Shown here: piece by piece, positions 55,862 through 63,739 of the stretch
Position numbering within the stretch: the first letter of the stretch is position 1
How the letters are laid out: each line of letters starts with the position of its first letter
Assembly (NCBI RefSeq): GCF_014205255.1
Contig: NZ_JACHNE010000001.1
Span: forward strand, 434,001 to 498,000
Reading direction: 5' to 3'
Length of the DNA stretch: 64,000 nucleotides
Source: Streptomyces caelestis
GTDB taxonomy: Bacteria; Actinomycetota; Actinomycetes; Streptomycetales; Streptomycetaceae
Position numbers and translations under genes: made by a program
Notes under the pieces: model-generated
Seen by the model: only the letters and a program-made list of their open reading frames with translations
Told to the model about the DNA's origin: nothing
The model's database searches: none

Positions 55862-55946
55862 CGATCCCCGGCCTGCGGTGGCGCGTCTTCGCCGTACCCC
55901 GCGGCCCGGACCGTTGGGCTCTGTCAGAAGTGGGTACCCACGGCCC

Positions 55947-56948
55947 ATGCGAATGAGCGTGGTGGACGTGGGATCGAACACGGTCAGACTGGTGGTCGCG
56001 GACGCGGACGACGGCGTACCGCTTCCGGTGCACACCGCCAAGTGGCGGCTCAGGCTGTCCGAGCAGGTCACACCGGGGGGACCCATCCCGGAGCCGGCCG
56101 TGGAACAACTGGTGCACGCGGTCGCCGAGGCGAGCCGGACCGCCACCCGGTGGGGTGCGGCCGGCCCGTTGGCGTTCGCGACCGCCGTGGTGCGCAGCGC
56201 GCCGAACCGGCAGGAGGTGCTGCACACCGTCCGGGCCCGTACCGGCGTGGACCTGTGCACGCTGCCGGGCGAGGTCGAGGCGGAGCTGACGTTTCTCGGG
56301 GCCCGGCGCTGGATGGGCTGGCGGTCGGGGCCGCTCGCGCTGCTCGACATCGGCGGCGGCTCGCTCGAAGTCGCCTTCGGGCGCGGCCGGTTGCCGGACT
56401 TCGTGGCGTCGCTGCCGCTGGGCGCGGGCCGGCTCACGCACGAGTTCTTCAAGGAAGAGGACCCGCCGTCGCCGGAGCGGGTGCGGGCGCTGCGCCGCAA
56501 GGTCCGCCACCAGCTGCGGGACGTCGCGGCGCGGATCCGCTGGGAGGGCCCGCGCACCGCGGTCGCCACCTCGCGCACCTTCCAGCAACTGGGACGGCTG
56601 TGCGGTACGGCACCCGGCCGCCACGGCCCGTTCGTCGATCGGCAGTTGCACCGAGAGGCGCTGCGGGAGGCGATCCCCCGGCTGGCCGCCCTGCCCGCCG
56701 CCGAACGCGCGCTGCTGCCCGGCATCTCCGCGCCGCGGGCCGCGCAGAGCCTGGCCGGAGCGGTGGTCGCGCACACCGCGATGAAGCTGACCGGCCTCAG
56801 GTCCGTCACGGTCTGTCCCTGGGCGATCCGGGAGGGCGTGCTGCTGCGGCACATCGAGGACGGCCCCGCCTGGTGGGCGGAGGTCACCCGCCGCAACGAG
56901 GAGGCGGCCCCGCCCGAGCCGGTGCCGCTGCGCGTCGCCTCCAGCTGA
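55947..56948 (+). CDS. Ppx/GppA-family phosphatase
   Basis: Exopolyphosphatase/pppGpp phosphohydrolase-like protein, 333 residues. The actin-like ATPase fold shows the N-terminal phosphate loop VVDVGSNTVRLVVAD, the TAVVRSAPNRQEVL segment, the second phosphate loop LLDIGGGSLEVAFG and a late GLRSVTVCPWAIREG. Chain length near 330 is the short form, without the HD domain of E. coli Ppx. Substrate (polyphosphate or pppGpp) is unresolved. ATG 55947 is used; ATG 55953 is also possible. It follows the NHLM ABC gene by 85 nt and may be read from the same promoter. Confidence 0.85.
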   Translation: MRMSVVDVGSNTVRLVVADADDGVPLPVHTAKWRLRLSEQVTPGGPIPEPAVEQLVHAVAEASRTATRWGAAGPLAFATAVVRSAPNRQEVLHTVRARTGVDLCTLPGEVEAELTFLGARRWMGWRSGPLALLDIGGGSLEVAFGRGRLPDFVASLPLGAGRLTHEFFKEEDPPSPERVRALRRKVRHQLRDVAARIRWEGPRTAVATSRTFQQLGRLCGTAPGRHGPFVDRQLHREALREAIPRLAALPAAERALLPGISAPRAAQSLAGAVVAHTAMKLTGLRSVTVCPWAIREGVLLRHIEDGPAWWAEVTRRNEEAAPPEPVPLRVASS

Positions 56949-56997
56949 GCACCGGCGGACGACAACGGAACGCACCGAACGCAGGAAGGAGACCCCC

Positions 56998-57186
56998 GTG
57001 TCCCAGGACAAGAACCACGACGGCTCCGACAGGAAGCCCGAGACGGCGCTGGAGGAGGTCCTGCGCGAGATCGAGGACGCCGAGAACCGCACCCACGACT
57101 CCGCCGAGCAGCGACGCCACCGGGGCGAGGCCGGAGAGGCCATCACCCCCAACACGCGCGCCCAGGAGGAGTCCCAGGGGGACTGA
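56998..57186 (+). CDS. Small acidic hypothetical protein (62 aa)
   Basis: Highly charged protein (SQDKNHDGSDRKPETALEEV, then LREIEDAENRTHDSAEQRRH), probably one amphipathic helix between disordered ends. No family recognised. GTG 56998 has GAAGGAG seven bases upstream. It follows the Ppx gene by 49 nt and precedes a strong terminator, so it is likely the last gene of that unit. Small acidic helical proteins like this are common in Streptomyces, often of unknown role. Confidence 0.65.
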   Translation: MSQDKNHDGSDRKPETALEEVLREIEDAENRTHDSAEQRRHRGEAGEAITPNTRAQEESQGD

Positions 57187-57200
57187 CAGGAAGAGGTTCT

Positions 57201-57231
57201 GAAGGGGCCGGGCCCGGGGTCCGGCCCCTTC
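57201..57231. terminator. Hairpin terminator
   Basis: GAAGGGGCCGG (57201-57211) and CCGGCCCCTTC (57221-57231), a perfect 11-bp stem. It lies 14 nt after the 62-aa gene and before the HDO-enzyme gene promoter. Confidence 0.75.
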
Positions 57232-57308
57232 ATGCCGTGCCGGAACACCTTTCACGCCGGTGCTACGCGAGTAGGTGACCCCCGGCGCCGGCCGGGTACC
57301 CGGCGCGC

Positions 57309-58322
57309 ATGGAGCACCACCGTGAAGAACCAGGACTCCCCACCCCGCGCGGCCCGCTGAGCAGGGGCGTCGCGGCATACCTGGAGGGCGCGGGCCGGCT
57401 GCCGCGGCTTGAGGACGTCGCTCGTGCCACGGTGTACGGCGAGGACCTCCAGCTCGCCCTGTACCTGTGCTACGAGCTGCACTACCGCGGCTTCGCGGGT
57501 GTGTCCCCCGACCGCGAGTGGGACCCCGACCTGCTGCGCATCCGGGCGGCCCTGGAGCAGCGCTTCCTGTCCGCCCTGCGCGCCGACGCCCTCGTCCACG
57601 ACAGCGTGGACGAGGCACTGGCGGACCTCCTGGTCGAGCCCGTCGACGGCACGGGCGTCACCCACTTCCTGCGCGACGAGGGCGAGCTGTGGCACCTGCG
57701 CGAGTACGCGGCCCAGCGCTCCCTGTACCACCTCAAGGAAGCGGACCCGCACGCGTGGGTGCTGCCGCGGCTGTGGGGCCGCGCGAAGGCGGCGATGGCG
57801 GCGGTGGAGTTCGACGAGTGGGGCGGCGGCCGCGCCGACCGTGTGCACGCCCGGCTGTTCGCCGACCTGATGACGGACCTGGGCCTGGACACCACGTACG
57901 GCCGCTACCTCGACGCGGCGTCCGCCGAGGCCCTGGTCACGGTGAACCTCATGTCCCTCTTCGGCCTGCACCGGGCCCTCAGGGGTGCCCTGGTCGGCCA
58001 CTTCGCGACTGTCGAGATCACCTCGCCACCGGGATCGCGGCGGCTGGCCGAGGCGATGCGCCGCACCGGCGCCGGACCCGCGGCCGAGCACTTCTACGAC
58101 GAGCACGTCGAGGCCGACGCGGTCCACGAGCAGGTGGTGCGCCGCGACGTCATCGGCGGTCTGCTGGAGGAGGAGCCGCATCTGGCCCCGGACGTGGTGT
58201 TCGGGATCGACGCCACCGGGTTCGTCGAGGACCGCTTCGCCTCCCGGCTGCTCGCCGACTGGCGGGTGTCACGTTCGTCACTGCATGCACTGCTTGCCCG
58301 TGAATCTGCCCATATCTCCTGA
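57309..58322 (+). CDS. Iron-containing redox enzyme family protein (heme-oxygenase-like fold)
   Basis: Protein of 337 residues in the HDO (heme-oxygenase-like diiron oxidase/oxygenase) superfamily. The pattern is helical, with acid and His ligands spread along helices: LYLCYELHYRGF, FLRDEGELWHLREYAAQRS, FDEWGGGRADRVHARLF and FYDEHVEADAVHEQVV. Relatives bind one or two irons and carry out oxidations, often in natural-product or cofactor pathways; the reaction here is unknown. It is followed within 21 nt by a SAM methyltransferase and then a CDGSH iron-sulfur protein, a set suggesting a small pathway. ATG 57309. Confidence 0.75.
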   Translation: MEHHREEPGLPTPRGPLSRGVAAYLEGAGRLPRLEDVARATVYGEDLQLALYLCYELHYRGFAGVSPDREWDPDLLRIRAALEQRFLSALRADALVHDSVDEALADLLVEPVDGTGVTHFLRDEGELWHLREYAAQRSLYHLKEADPHAWVLPRLWGRAKAAMAAVEFDEWGGGRADRVHARLFADLMTDLGLDTTYGRYLDAASAEALVTVNLMSLFGLHRALRGALVGHFATVEITSPPGSRRLAEAMRRTGAGPAAEHFYDEHVEADAVHEQVVRRDVIGGLLEEEPHLAPDVVFGIDATGFVEDRFASRLLADWRVSRSSLHALLARESAHIS

Positions 58323-58343
58323 CTGGCCGGGTACCCGAGCGTC

Positions 58344-58997
58344 GTGAACCCACTGGTCCCCCCGGGCGTGTACGCCCCGCAGGAAGACACCGAGCTGCTG
58401 GCCGGCGTCCTGTCCGACGAGCCGTTGCCGCCGGGCGCGGAGGTCCTGGACGTCGGCACCGGTACCGGCGCCCTGGCCCTGGAGGCCGCGCGCCAGGGCT
58501 TTCGTGTGACCGCCGTGGACGTGTCGTGGAGGGCGGTGTGGGCCGCACGGCTGAACGCTGCGCGGGCCGGGCTCCCCGTCCGCATCCGGCGCGGGAATCT
58601 CTTCGACCCGGTGCGCGGCGAGTCGTTCGACCTGATCATGGCCAACCCGCCGTACGTGCCGGCGCCGGACGGTGCCGGACAGCCGCGGGGCGCGGCCCGC
58701 GCCTGGGACGCGGGCGGCGACGGACGGCTGGTCGTGGACCGGATCTGCCGGGAGGCGCCTGACCTGCTGCGTCCGGGCGGGGTGCTGCTGGTGGTGCAGT
58801 CCGCGCTGAGCGGCCCCGACCTGACCGTCGGGCAGCTGCGCTCGGCCGGTCTGAAGGCCGCGGTGACGCGCCGGCGGCGGATCGCGTTCGGCCCGGTGCT
58901 GCGCGGCCGGGAACGCTGGCTGCGGGAGCGGGGGCTGCTGTCCGCCGCCGAGGACAAGGAAGAGCTGGTGGTCGTCCGTGCCGAACTCCCCGTCTGA
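58344..58997 (+). CDS. SAM-dependent methyltransferase, HemK/PrmC-like
   Basis: Class I methyltransferase, 217 residues. The SAM motif is VLDVGTGTGALALEAARQG, followed by the acidic VTAVDVSWRAV and the substrate-binding NPPYVPAP motif. NPPY marks methyltransferases acting on amides or bases (glutamine N5, adenine N6). The rest is compact, with no release-factor-binding N-terminal domain, so housekeeping PrmC is unlikely. GTG 58344 is 21 nt after the HDO gene. Its 3' end overlaps the CDGSH gene by 20 nt, giving translational coupling. Confidence 0.82.
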   Translation: MNPLVPPGVYAPQEDTELLAGVLSDEPLPPGAEVLDVGTGTGALALEAARQGFRVTAVDVSWRAVWAARLNAARAGLPVRIRRGNLFDPVRGESFDLIMANPPYVPAPDGAGQPRGAARAWDAGGDGRLVVDRICREAPDLLRPGGVLLVVQSALSGPDLTVGQLRSAGLKAAVTRRRRIAFGPVLRGRERWLRERGLLSAAEDKEELVVVRAELPV

Positions 58998-59184
58998 CCC
59001 GTCCGCGGCGCCGCGCCGCATCACGGTCCAGCGCAAGGGACCGCTGCTGGTGGAGGGCCCGGTGGAGGTGGAGCTGGAGGACGGTTCCGTCGTCACCTCG
59101 GACCGCTTCCGCGTGGCCCTGTGCACCTGCCGTCGCAGCCGCCGCTATCCCTGGTGCGACACGAGCCACCGCGACCGGGCCTGA
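58978..59184 (+). CDS. CDGSH iron-sulfur domain protein (mitoNEET type)
   Basis: Small 2Fe-2S protein, 68 residues. The cluster motif reads CTCRRSRRYPWCDTSH: three Cys and one His in the CxCx...PxCDxxH pattern of CDGSH domains. Such proteins transfer electrons or clusters. The gene begins inside the methyltransferase gene (overlap 20 nt) at GTG 58978, and the strong terminator after it closes the operon. A redox-partner role for the HDO enzyme encoded first in the operon is plausible, though inferred. Confidence 0.85.
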   Translation: MPNSPSDPSAAPRRITVQRKGPLLVEGPVEVELEDGSVVTSDRFRVALCTCRRSRRYPWCDTSHRDRA

Positions 59185-59212
59185 GCCCGGCGCGCGGTGG
59201 CCGGTGAACCCA

Positions 59213-59249
59213 GGGGCCGGCGGGCGGCCCCACTCCGCCCGCCGGCCCC
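59213..59249. terminator. Hairpin terminator of the HDO-methyltransferase-CDGSH operon
   Basis: GGGGCCGGCGGGCGG (59213-59227), seven-base loop, CCGCCCGCCGGCCCC (59235-59249): a perfect 15-bp stem followed by a short T stretch (CCTTGTG). It lies 28 nt after the last stop. Confidence 0.8.
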
Positions 59250-59339
59250 CTTGTGCGAGATCGCAGGTCCCCGCGACAGCGGCCCGGCTCCCCAGCCGCG
59301 AGCCGCCGTGTCTCACGGGAACAGCGCGATCCCGGTCTC

Positions 59340-59774
59340 TCAGAACGCGAAGACGCCGGAACCGTAGGCGTTCTTCACGCACTCGTTGGAGAACGTGCGC
59401 TCGTAGGAGACGCGCTGGCCCTGCCAGACACCGTCGACGGTGACGACCACGGGGTCGTACTGCTTGGTGCACATCAGGCCCTCCTTCGCGGTCAGGGCGT
59501 GGATGTCGCCGCTGACGCCGCGCAGTTCCGCGCAGGCGGAAGCGGCGACCGGGTGCGTGCCGGAGGGCGTCGGGGCACAGGTCAGGGTGACCGCGCGTTC
59601 CGGAGTCGCGGCGGCCGCGCTCTCACCGTGGCCCACCGTGAGAACGAGGGCCGACGGGGCGTAGAGCGCGGTGGGGGCCTGACCCGGACTGGCGAGCGCG
59701 GCCCCGGAGAGGGGTCCGCAGACGGCGGTGGCCGTCAGGCCGAGGGTCATGGCCCAGCGCGCGGGGTTCCGCAT
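59340..59774 (-). CDS. Streptomyces subtilisin inhibitor-like secreted protein (SSI), predicted P1 Lys
   Basis: Secreted protease inhibitor of 144 residues. A signal peptide ([19 protein letters not shown]) precedes a mature domain of about 112 residues. Family features: [23 protein letters not shown], the reactive-site loop [20 protein letters not shown], and the C-terminal [17 protein letters not shown]. By alignment to SSI (MCPMVYDPV), P1 is Lys104 here, not Met, pointing to trypsin-like targets. Four Cys form the two standard disulfides. ATG 59774 has GGAAGG eight bases upstream. A near-match to the AdpA box (TGGCGTGAAG at 59917) lies upstream. Confidence 0.92.
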   Translation of the reverse strand: MRNPARWAMTLGLTATAVCGPLSGAALASPGQAPTALYAPSALVLTVGHGESAAAATPERAVTLTCAPTPSGTHPVAASACAELRGVSGDIHALTAKEGLMCTKQYDPVVVTVDGVWQGQRVSYERTFSNECVKNAYGSGVFAF

Positions 59775-60099
59775 TGTGTGCATCCTTCCGCTCGATTACA
59801 GGGGGTGCCGGCCCGTGCTCGGTCGGTGCCCGGGGCGGCGAGCGCGAGTCTGCCGAGTCCGCCGCCGAAACACACATCGACCCCACGGGTTTCAGTAACC
59901 TTGCGTGTTGAATCAGTGGCGTGAAGTTACAGAACGCGCCCGCGTGAAGCCCGCAACCGCACGGCCTCCGGGGTCACGAAGCGGCCAGATGGCCGATTTT
60001 CGGGTGTTCGTTAATAGGCCTGAAACATTCCGGTTCCGCTCTCGGCCGACTGCTTTGCGACCCCTTGTGTTCATGCTCTGCCCGAGTAATCGTCATTAC
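59775..60099. other. Divergent intergenic region between SSI and a hypothetical gene
   Basis: 325 bases. It holds the SSI promoter and that of the gene at 60100. TGGCGTGAAG at 59917-59926 matches nine of ten positions of the AdpA consensus. An AT-rich patch (60000-60015) may be a promoter core. No ORF or hairpin stands out. Confidence 0.45.
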
Positions 60100-60684
60100 A
60101 TGATTACGACAGAGCAGAGAGAGAAACTGCGCGGCTGGTTCGCGGGCCGTCTTCCCGACGACCTTTTCGAGGAGCTGACCGAGATCACGGTCGACCGTGA
60201 GGAGATCACCGTGATCGGCCGCATCCCCGAACCCCGGCTGACCGAGGACGCCCCGGCCCCCGAGCGGGAGGCGGCCCTGGAAGGCCGGGCGCAGGAGTTC
60301 CGGGAACGCACGCGTGAGGACCGGATGGCCGTGGCCCGGGAGGCCGAGCACCGGTTCCGCCGGAAGGTGTCCTGGGGTGTGGAGTGCGGCGGGCGGCGCA
60401 CCCTCTTCACGCATGTGGCCGCGCCCGTCATGACACGGCTGCGCCAGCCGGAGCGCCAGGTCCTCGACACCCTGATCGCCGGCGGTGTCGCCCGCAGCCG
60501 TAGCGACGCGCTGGCCTGGTGCGTGCGTCTGGTCCAGCGTCACACCGACGACTGGCTCGCGGAATTGCGCGACTCCCTCGAACACGTGCAGCGGGTCCGG
60601 GCCCAGGGGCCGGACGCGGAGCCGGATCCAGGGGATCACACCGAACACACGGAGCACAGGAAGCAGACGGATGACGAGGGGTGA
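60100..60684 (+). CDS. Conserved hypothetical cytoplasmic protein (194 aa)
   Basis: Charged, mostly helical protein with no recognised domain. It starts ITTEQREKLRGWFAGRLPDD and has a strand-rich part (ITVDREEITVIGRI). A basic helix then precedes VMTRLRQPERQVLDTLIAGG and RSRSDALAWCVRLVQRH. The latter looks like a small ligand or DNA-contact module, and relatives of similar length occur widely in Streptomyces. There is no clear ribosome-binding site before ATG 60100; the frame is open to 59905, but homology-like sequence begins at MITTEQ. The low-complexity tail (GDHTEHTEHRKQTDDEG) looks disordered. Function unknown. Confidence 0.6.
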   Translation: MITTEQREKLRGWFAGRLPDDLFEELTEITVDREEITVIGRIPEPRLTEDAPAPEREAALEGRAQEFRERTREDRMAVAREAEHRFRRKVSWGVECGGRRTLFTHVAAPVMTRLRQPERQVLDTLIAGGVARSRSDALAWCVRLVQRHTDDWLAELRDSLEHVQRVRAQGPDAEPDPGDHTEHTEHRKQTDDEG

Positions 60685-60775
60685 CCGCGCGGTGGAGGGT
60701 TTTCCTGCGGCGCCCTGCCGTTCACCGGCCCGGCGCCGAGGGGGCGTTGTCGGAGCCTTCGGCTAAGTTGCCGGC

Positions 60776-61468
60776 ATGACCAACTTCGTACTGGTGGCAG
60801 GGACATGGCTCGGGGCGTGGGCGTGGGACGAGGTGGCCGCGGAGCTGCGCGGCGCCGGGCATGACGTCCATCCGCTGACGCTCTCGGGCCTCGCCGAGAA
60901 GCGGGGTGTACCGGCCGGGCGGCAGACACACGTGCGGGACATCGTCGACGAGGTGGAGCGCCTCGGCCTGCGCGACGTCGTCCTCGTGGGGCACAGCTAC
61001 GCGGGCATACCGGTCGGGCAGGCCGCCGAGCGGATCGGGGAGCGGCTGCGGCGCGTGGTGTTCGTCGACGCGAACGTGCCGGTGGACGGGGAGTCGTTCC
61101 TCTCGGGCTGGCCGAGCGACTCCGTACGGCAGTCGATCACCGAGCACGACGGGTTCTGGCCGCCGCTCGGCGCGCCGGACTACGCGGGGCAGGGACTGAC
61201 GGACGCGCAGATCGCCCGGATCGTCGACGGTTCCCCGCATCCGGGTGCCACGCTCACCGAACCGGCCGTGCTCGCCGGTCCCCTGGGGGAGCTCCCGGCG
61301 ACGTATGTGAAGTGCCTCCTCGACGGGGAGGAGCCGATGCCGGCGGTGGCCGAGCTCCTCAAGAGTGACCAGTGGGAGCTGGTGGAGATGGCCACGGGCC
61401 ACTGGCCGATGTTCTCGGAGCCGCGTGAACTGGCCCGCGTCCTGCACGCGTCGGTCGCGGGATCCTGA
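60776..61468 (+). CDS. Alpha/beta hydrolase
   Basis: Soluble serine hydrolase, 230 residues. The oxyanion segment VLVAGTWLGAWAW opens the chain, the nucleophile elbow is GHSYAG, and a late GHWPMFSEP supplies the catalytic His. The family resembles salicylate-esterase/hydroxynitrile-lyase-like enzymes (AWAWDEVAAELRGAGH near the start). Typical substrates are small esters; none can be assigned. Length is normal. It stands alone, 91 nt after the preceding gene and 91 nt before a pseudogene. Confidence 0.85.
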   Translation: MTNFVLVAGTWLGAWAWDEVAAELRGAGHDVHPLTLSGLAEKRGVPAGRQTHVRDIVDEVERLGLRDVVLVGHSYAGIPVGQAAERIGERLRRVVFVDANVPVDGESFLSGWPSDSVRQSITEHDGFWPPLGAPDYAGQGLTDAQIARIVDGSPHPGATLTEPAVLAGPLGELPATYVKCLLDGEEPMPAVAELLKSDQWELVEMATGHWPMFSEPRELARVLHASVAGS

Positions 61469-61559
61469 CCGGAGGTCCGTGCCGACGGCCGGGCGACCGG
61501 TCTGCTCGCGCGTATCGTCGGCTGGGCGCAGGCTGGACGACGAGAGGCGGGACAGGCCG

Positions 61560-62030
61560 ATGGCACAGCACTGGGCCGACTAGCAGTACGAGATCTACCT
61601 CAATGGCATGGCAGGGGTCGTCCCACGGCTGCCCACGGATCTGACCCGCCTGGAGGCCCTCACCGAGCAGCGGCTCGGCCCCGGCCCCGTCGGGTACGTG
61701 GCGGGCTCGGCGGGCAACGGAAGCACCGCACGCGCCAACCGGGCCGCGCTCGAAGGCCGTCGGATCGTGCCGCGCATGCTGCGGGACGTGCAGGAGCGGG
61801 ATCTGTCGGTCGAGGTCCTCGGCCGTCCGTTGCCCGCCCCGCTGGCCCTGGCCCCCGTGGGAGTGCTGTCGATCATGCATCCGGACGCGGAGCCGGCGGC
61901 GGCCCGGGCCGCCGCGGCGCAGGGTGTGCCGTACATCCTGTCCTCCGTGTCGAGCACGCCGATGGAGCAGGTCGCCGACGTGATGGGCGACGCCGAACGC
62001 TGGTTCCAGCTGTACTGGGGCCCCGGCCTG
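61560..62030 (+). pseudogene. Decayed lactate 2-monooxygenase/FMN-dependent alpha-hydroxy-acid dehydrogenase gene
   Basis: The reading frame begins MAQHWAD, then TAG (61581-61583), then QYEIYLNGMAGVVPRLPTDL and the flavoenzyme core PGPVGYVAGSAGNGSTARAN, RIVPRMLRD, APLALAPVGVLSIMHPD and ERWFQLYW. In full-length relatives the N-terminus reads WADFQYEIYLNG, so an aromatic codon has become amber. The similarity stops near 62030, only about 40% into a normal gene of some 390 codons; the C-terminal FMN site and catalytic His are missing. The rest was probably deleted when it was joined to the neighbouring gene. Not functional. Confidence 0.8.
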
Positions 62031-62089
62031 ACGGGCGGGCTGCGCGACGCGTGCGCCGCGCAGCCCCGCTCGGGCCCTGGGGCCCGTGG

Positions 62090-63739
62090 TCACGCCGTCC
62101 GGCCGTGGGACAGGGTCACCTGCCGTGCCGTCGGGCCCTGCTGCTCCTCGATCGACAGGGAACCCGCCGTCGTCGGCACGGGCTCGGCCTGCCAGCGCTG
62201 CTCGTCGGAGGGGCCCCGCACCTTGACGACGACGTCGGCCCCGGGGTCGTCGTGGGTGGAGGCGAGGGCGAGCTGCTCGTCCCAGCGGGGCAGCAACTCC
62301 CCTTGCACGGTGAGGTCGTAGCGCACGTCGCCGCCCCGCTCGGTGTCCTCCTCGGCGCAGGTGCCGAGGACGACGACGCCGGCGTCCTTGTGCGAGTCCA
62401 GGCACAGGCCGGGATCGGCGACGCTGCGCAGCAGACCGTCGTTCTCGTACGTCCACTGCTGGGTCCACGCAGCAGAGCACTCCGCCAGCTTCGTCCCCGA
62501 GCCCTCCTTCGGCAGGCCCCGGACGTCGAGGCACAGGCCGGCGCCGGCGTTGCGCAACCGCGTCACGCCCGGTGCCGTGGGAAGCCCGGCCGTGCCGGGC
62601 GGCGTCACGGACCCGGCGCCGCTGCCGCCTTCGGCGCTGTTGGAGCCGGCCGGGTCGGCCTGGCCGCCGTCGTAGGACGACGCGCTGATGATGAGCACGG
62701 TCGCCAGCACCCCGGCCGAGACCGCGCCGACGCCCGAGAGCAGCGCCCGCGAGGAGCGCAGCGCGTCCGGGATGCGCACGCCCGGAACCCGGCGGACCTG
62801 CAGGGGGATCCGGGACAGCAGGCGGTGGCGTCCGCCCCCGGGCCGCCCGTCGCCCCGCCCTCCGCCGCGCCGGCCCGCGCGCCCGCCCCGCGCGCTGTGC
62901 GAGGACCGGCCCGGGCGCGAGTCGAGGTAACGGCGCACGCCCCAGCCGAGCACCGCTTCGGCGATCAACGGGCCCAGCCCGCCCTCGAAATGGCTCAGTT
63001 GTTCGGCCGCGTTCCGGCAGTAGCGGCACTCCGCCAGATGCTCCTGGACATCGGGCAGCAGTGCGCCGCCCCGGCGGATCGGGACGTCGAGGAGACGGTT
63101 GTAGAAGCGGCAGTCCTGGGTCGGCGCGAGTTCACTATGGGCCTGTACACAACCCTCGCGGAATTTATCACGCGCTTGTTCGAGGGCGGCCGACGCGATG
63201 TCGGTATCCATACCCAGCAGACCGGCCGGAACGCTTAAAGGATCAGCCTCGACCTCGACATGCCAGAGCAAACAGCGCGCGGCTGCGGGAAGTGCCTGAA
63301 ATGCCCGCTCCGCCAGAACTCTATTTTCGGGCGTCACGGACGTCGCCGCACGCAGCCCACGCCCTCCGGCCGGTTTCTGCAACGCCGGCAGCACCGCGGA
63401 TATTCGATCGTCGCCGGACCACTCCCGGACCGTGTCGCGCACGGTCACCAGAAGTGCCGGGCGCAGCGCGACGGCCGACTCCCCGAAGGCGAGACGGTTC
63501 AGGGTCCGGTGGAAGGCGATTCCCGTGACCATCTCGGCGACCTGCGCCGACGAGGCGAGACAGATGACGGCGTACTCGTGCACCGGCTGCCAGTGCCGCG
63601 CCATCAGCAGCGCGACGGAACGGGCGGCGACCTCGCCCTCCGGGCTGCCTCTCAGCGGGGCGGCGAGAGATTCATCGGATTCCCCGCGATCCCCGCCGGG
63701 CGGGGGATACGGGGGACGAGGGGGGTGGGGGGTGGGCAC
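62090..63739 (-). CDS. Sigma-factor-like / zinc finger / membrane / ricin-type lectin fusion protein
   Basis: Membrane protein of 549 residues with an unusual order of parts. Residues about 30-205 resemble degenerate sigma-70 regions 2 and 4 (ARHWQPVHEYAVICLASSAQ; AFQALPAAARCLLWHVEVEA). A zinc-finger anti-sigma motif follows (HLAECRYC, near 232). An Arg/Gly linker leads to one transmembrane helix (about 331-352) and an outside ricin-B-like lectin domain (about 385-540, repeated LCLDxxG and QQWTY/QRW). Codon 168 is TTA, implying bldA control. GTG 63739 has GGAAGGAA eight bases upstream. It looks like a surface sensor whose cytoplasmic end mimics sigma and anti-sigma parts. Confidence 0.75.
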   Translation of the reverse strand: MPTPHPPRPPYPPPGGDRGESDESLAAPLRGSPEGEVAARSVALLMARHWQPVHEYAVICLASSAQVAEMVTGIAFHRTLNRLAFGESAVALRPALLVTVRDTVREWSGDDRISAVLPALQKPAGGRGLRAATSVTPENRVLAERAFQALPAAARCLLWHVEVEADPLSVPAGLLGMDTDIASAALEQARDKFREGCVQAHSELAPTQDCRFYNRLLDVPIRRGGALLPDVQEHLAECRYCRNAAEQLSHFEGGLGPLIAEAVLGWGVRRYLDSRPGRSSHSARGGRAGRRGGGRGDGRPGGGRHRLLSRIPLQVRRVPGVRIPDALRSSRALLSGVGAVSAGVLATVLIISASSYDGGQADPAGSNSAEGGSGAGSVTPPGTAGLPTAPGVTRLRNAGAGLCLDVRGLPKEGSGTKLAECSAAWTQQWTYENDGLLRSVADPGLCLDSHKDAGVVVLGTCAEEDTERGGDVRYDLTVQGELLPRWDEQLALASTHDDPGADVVVKVRGPSDEQRWQAEPVPTTAGSLSIEEQQGPTARQVTLSHGRTA

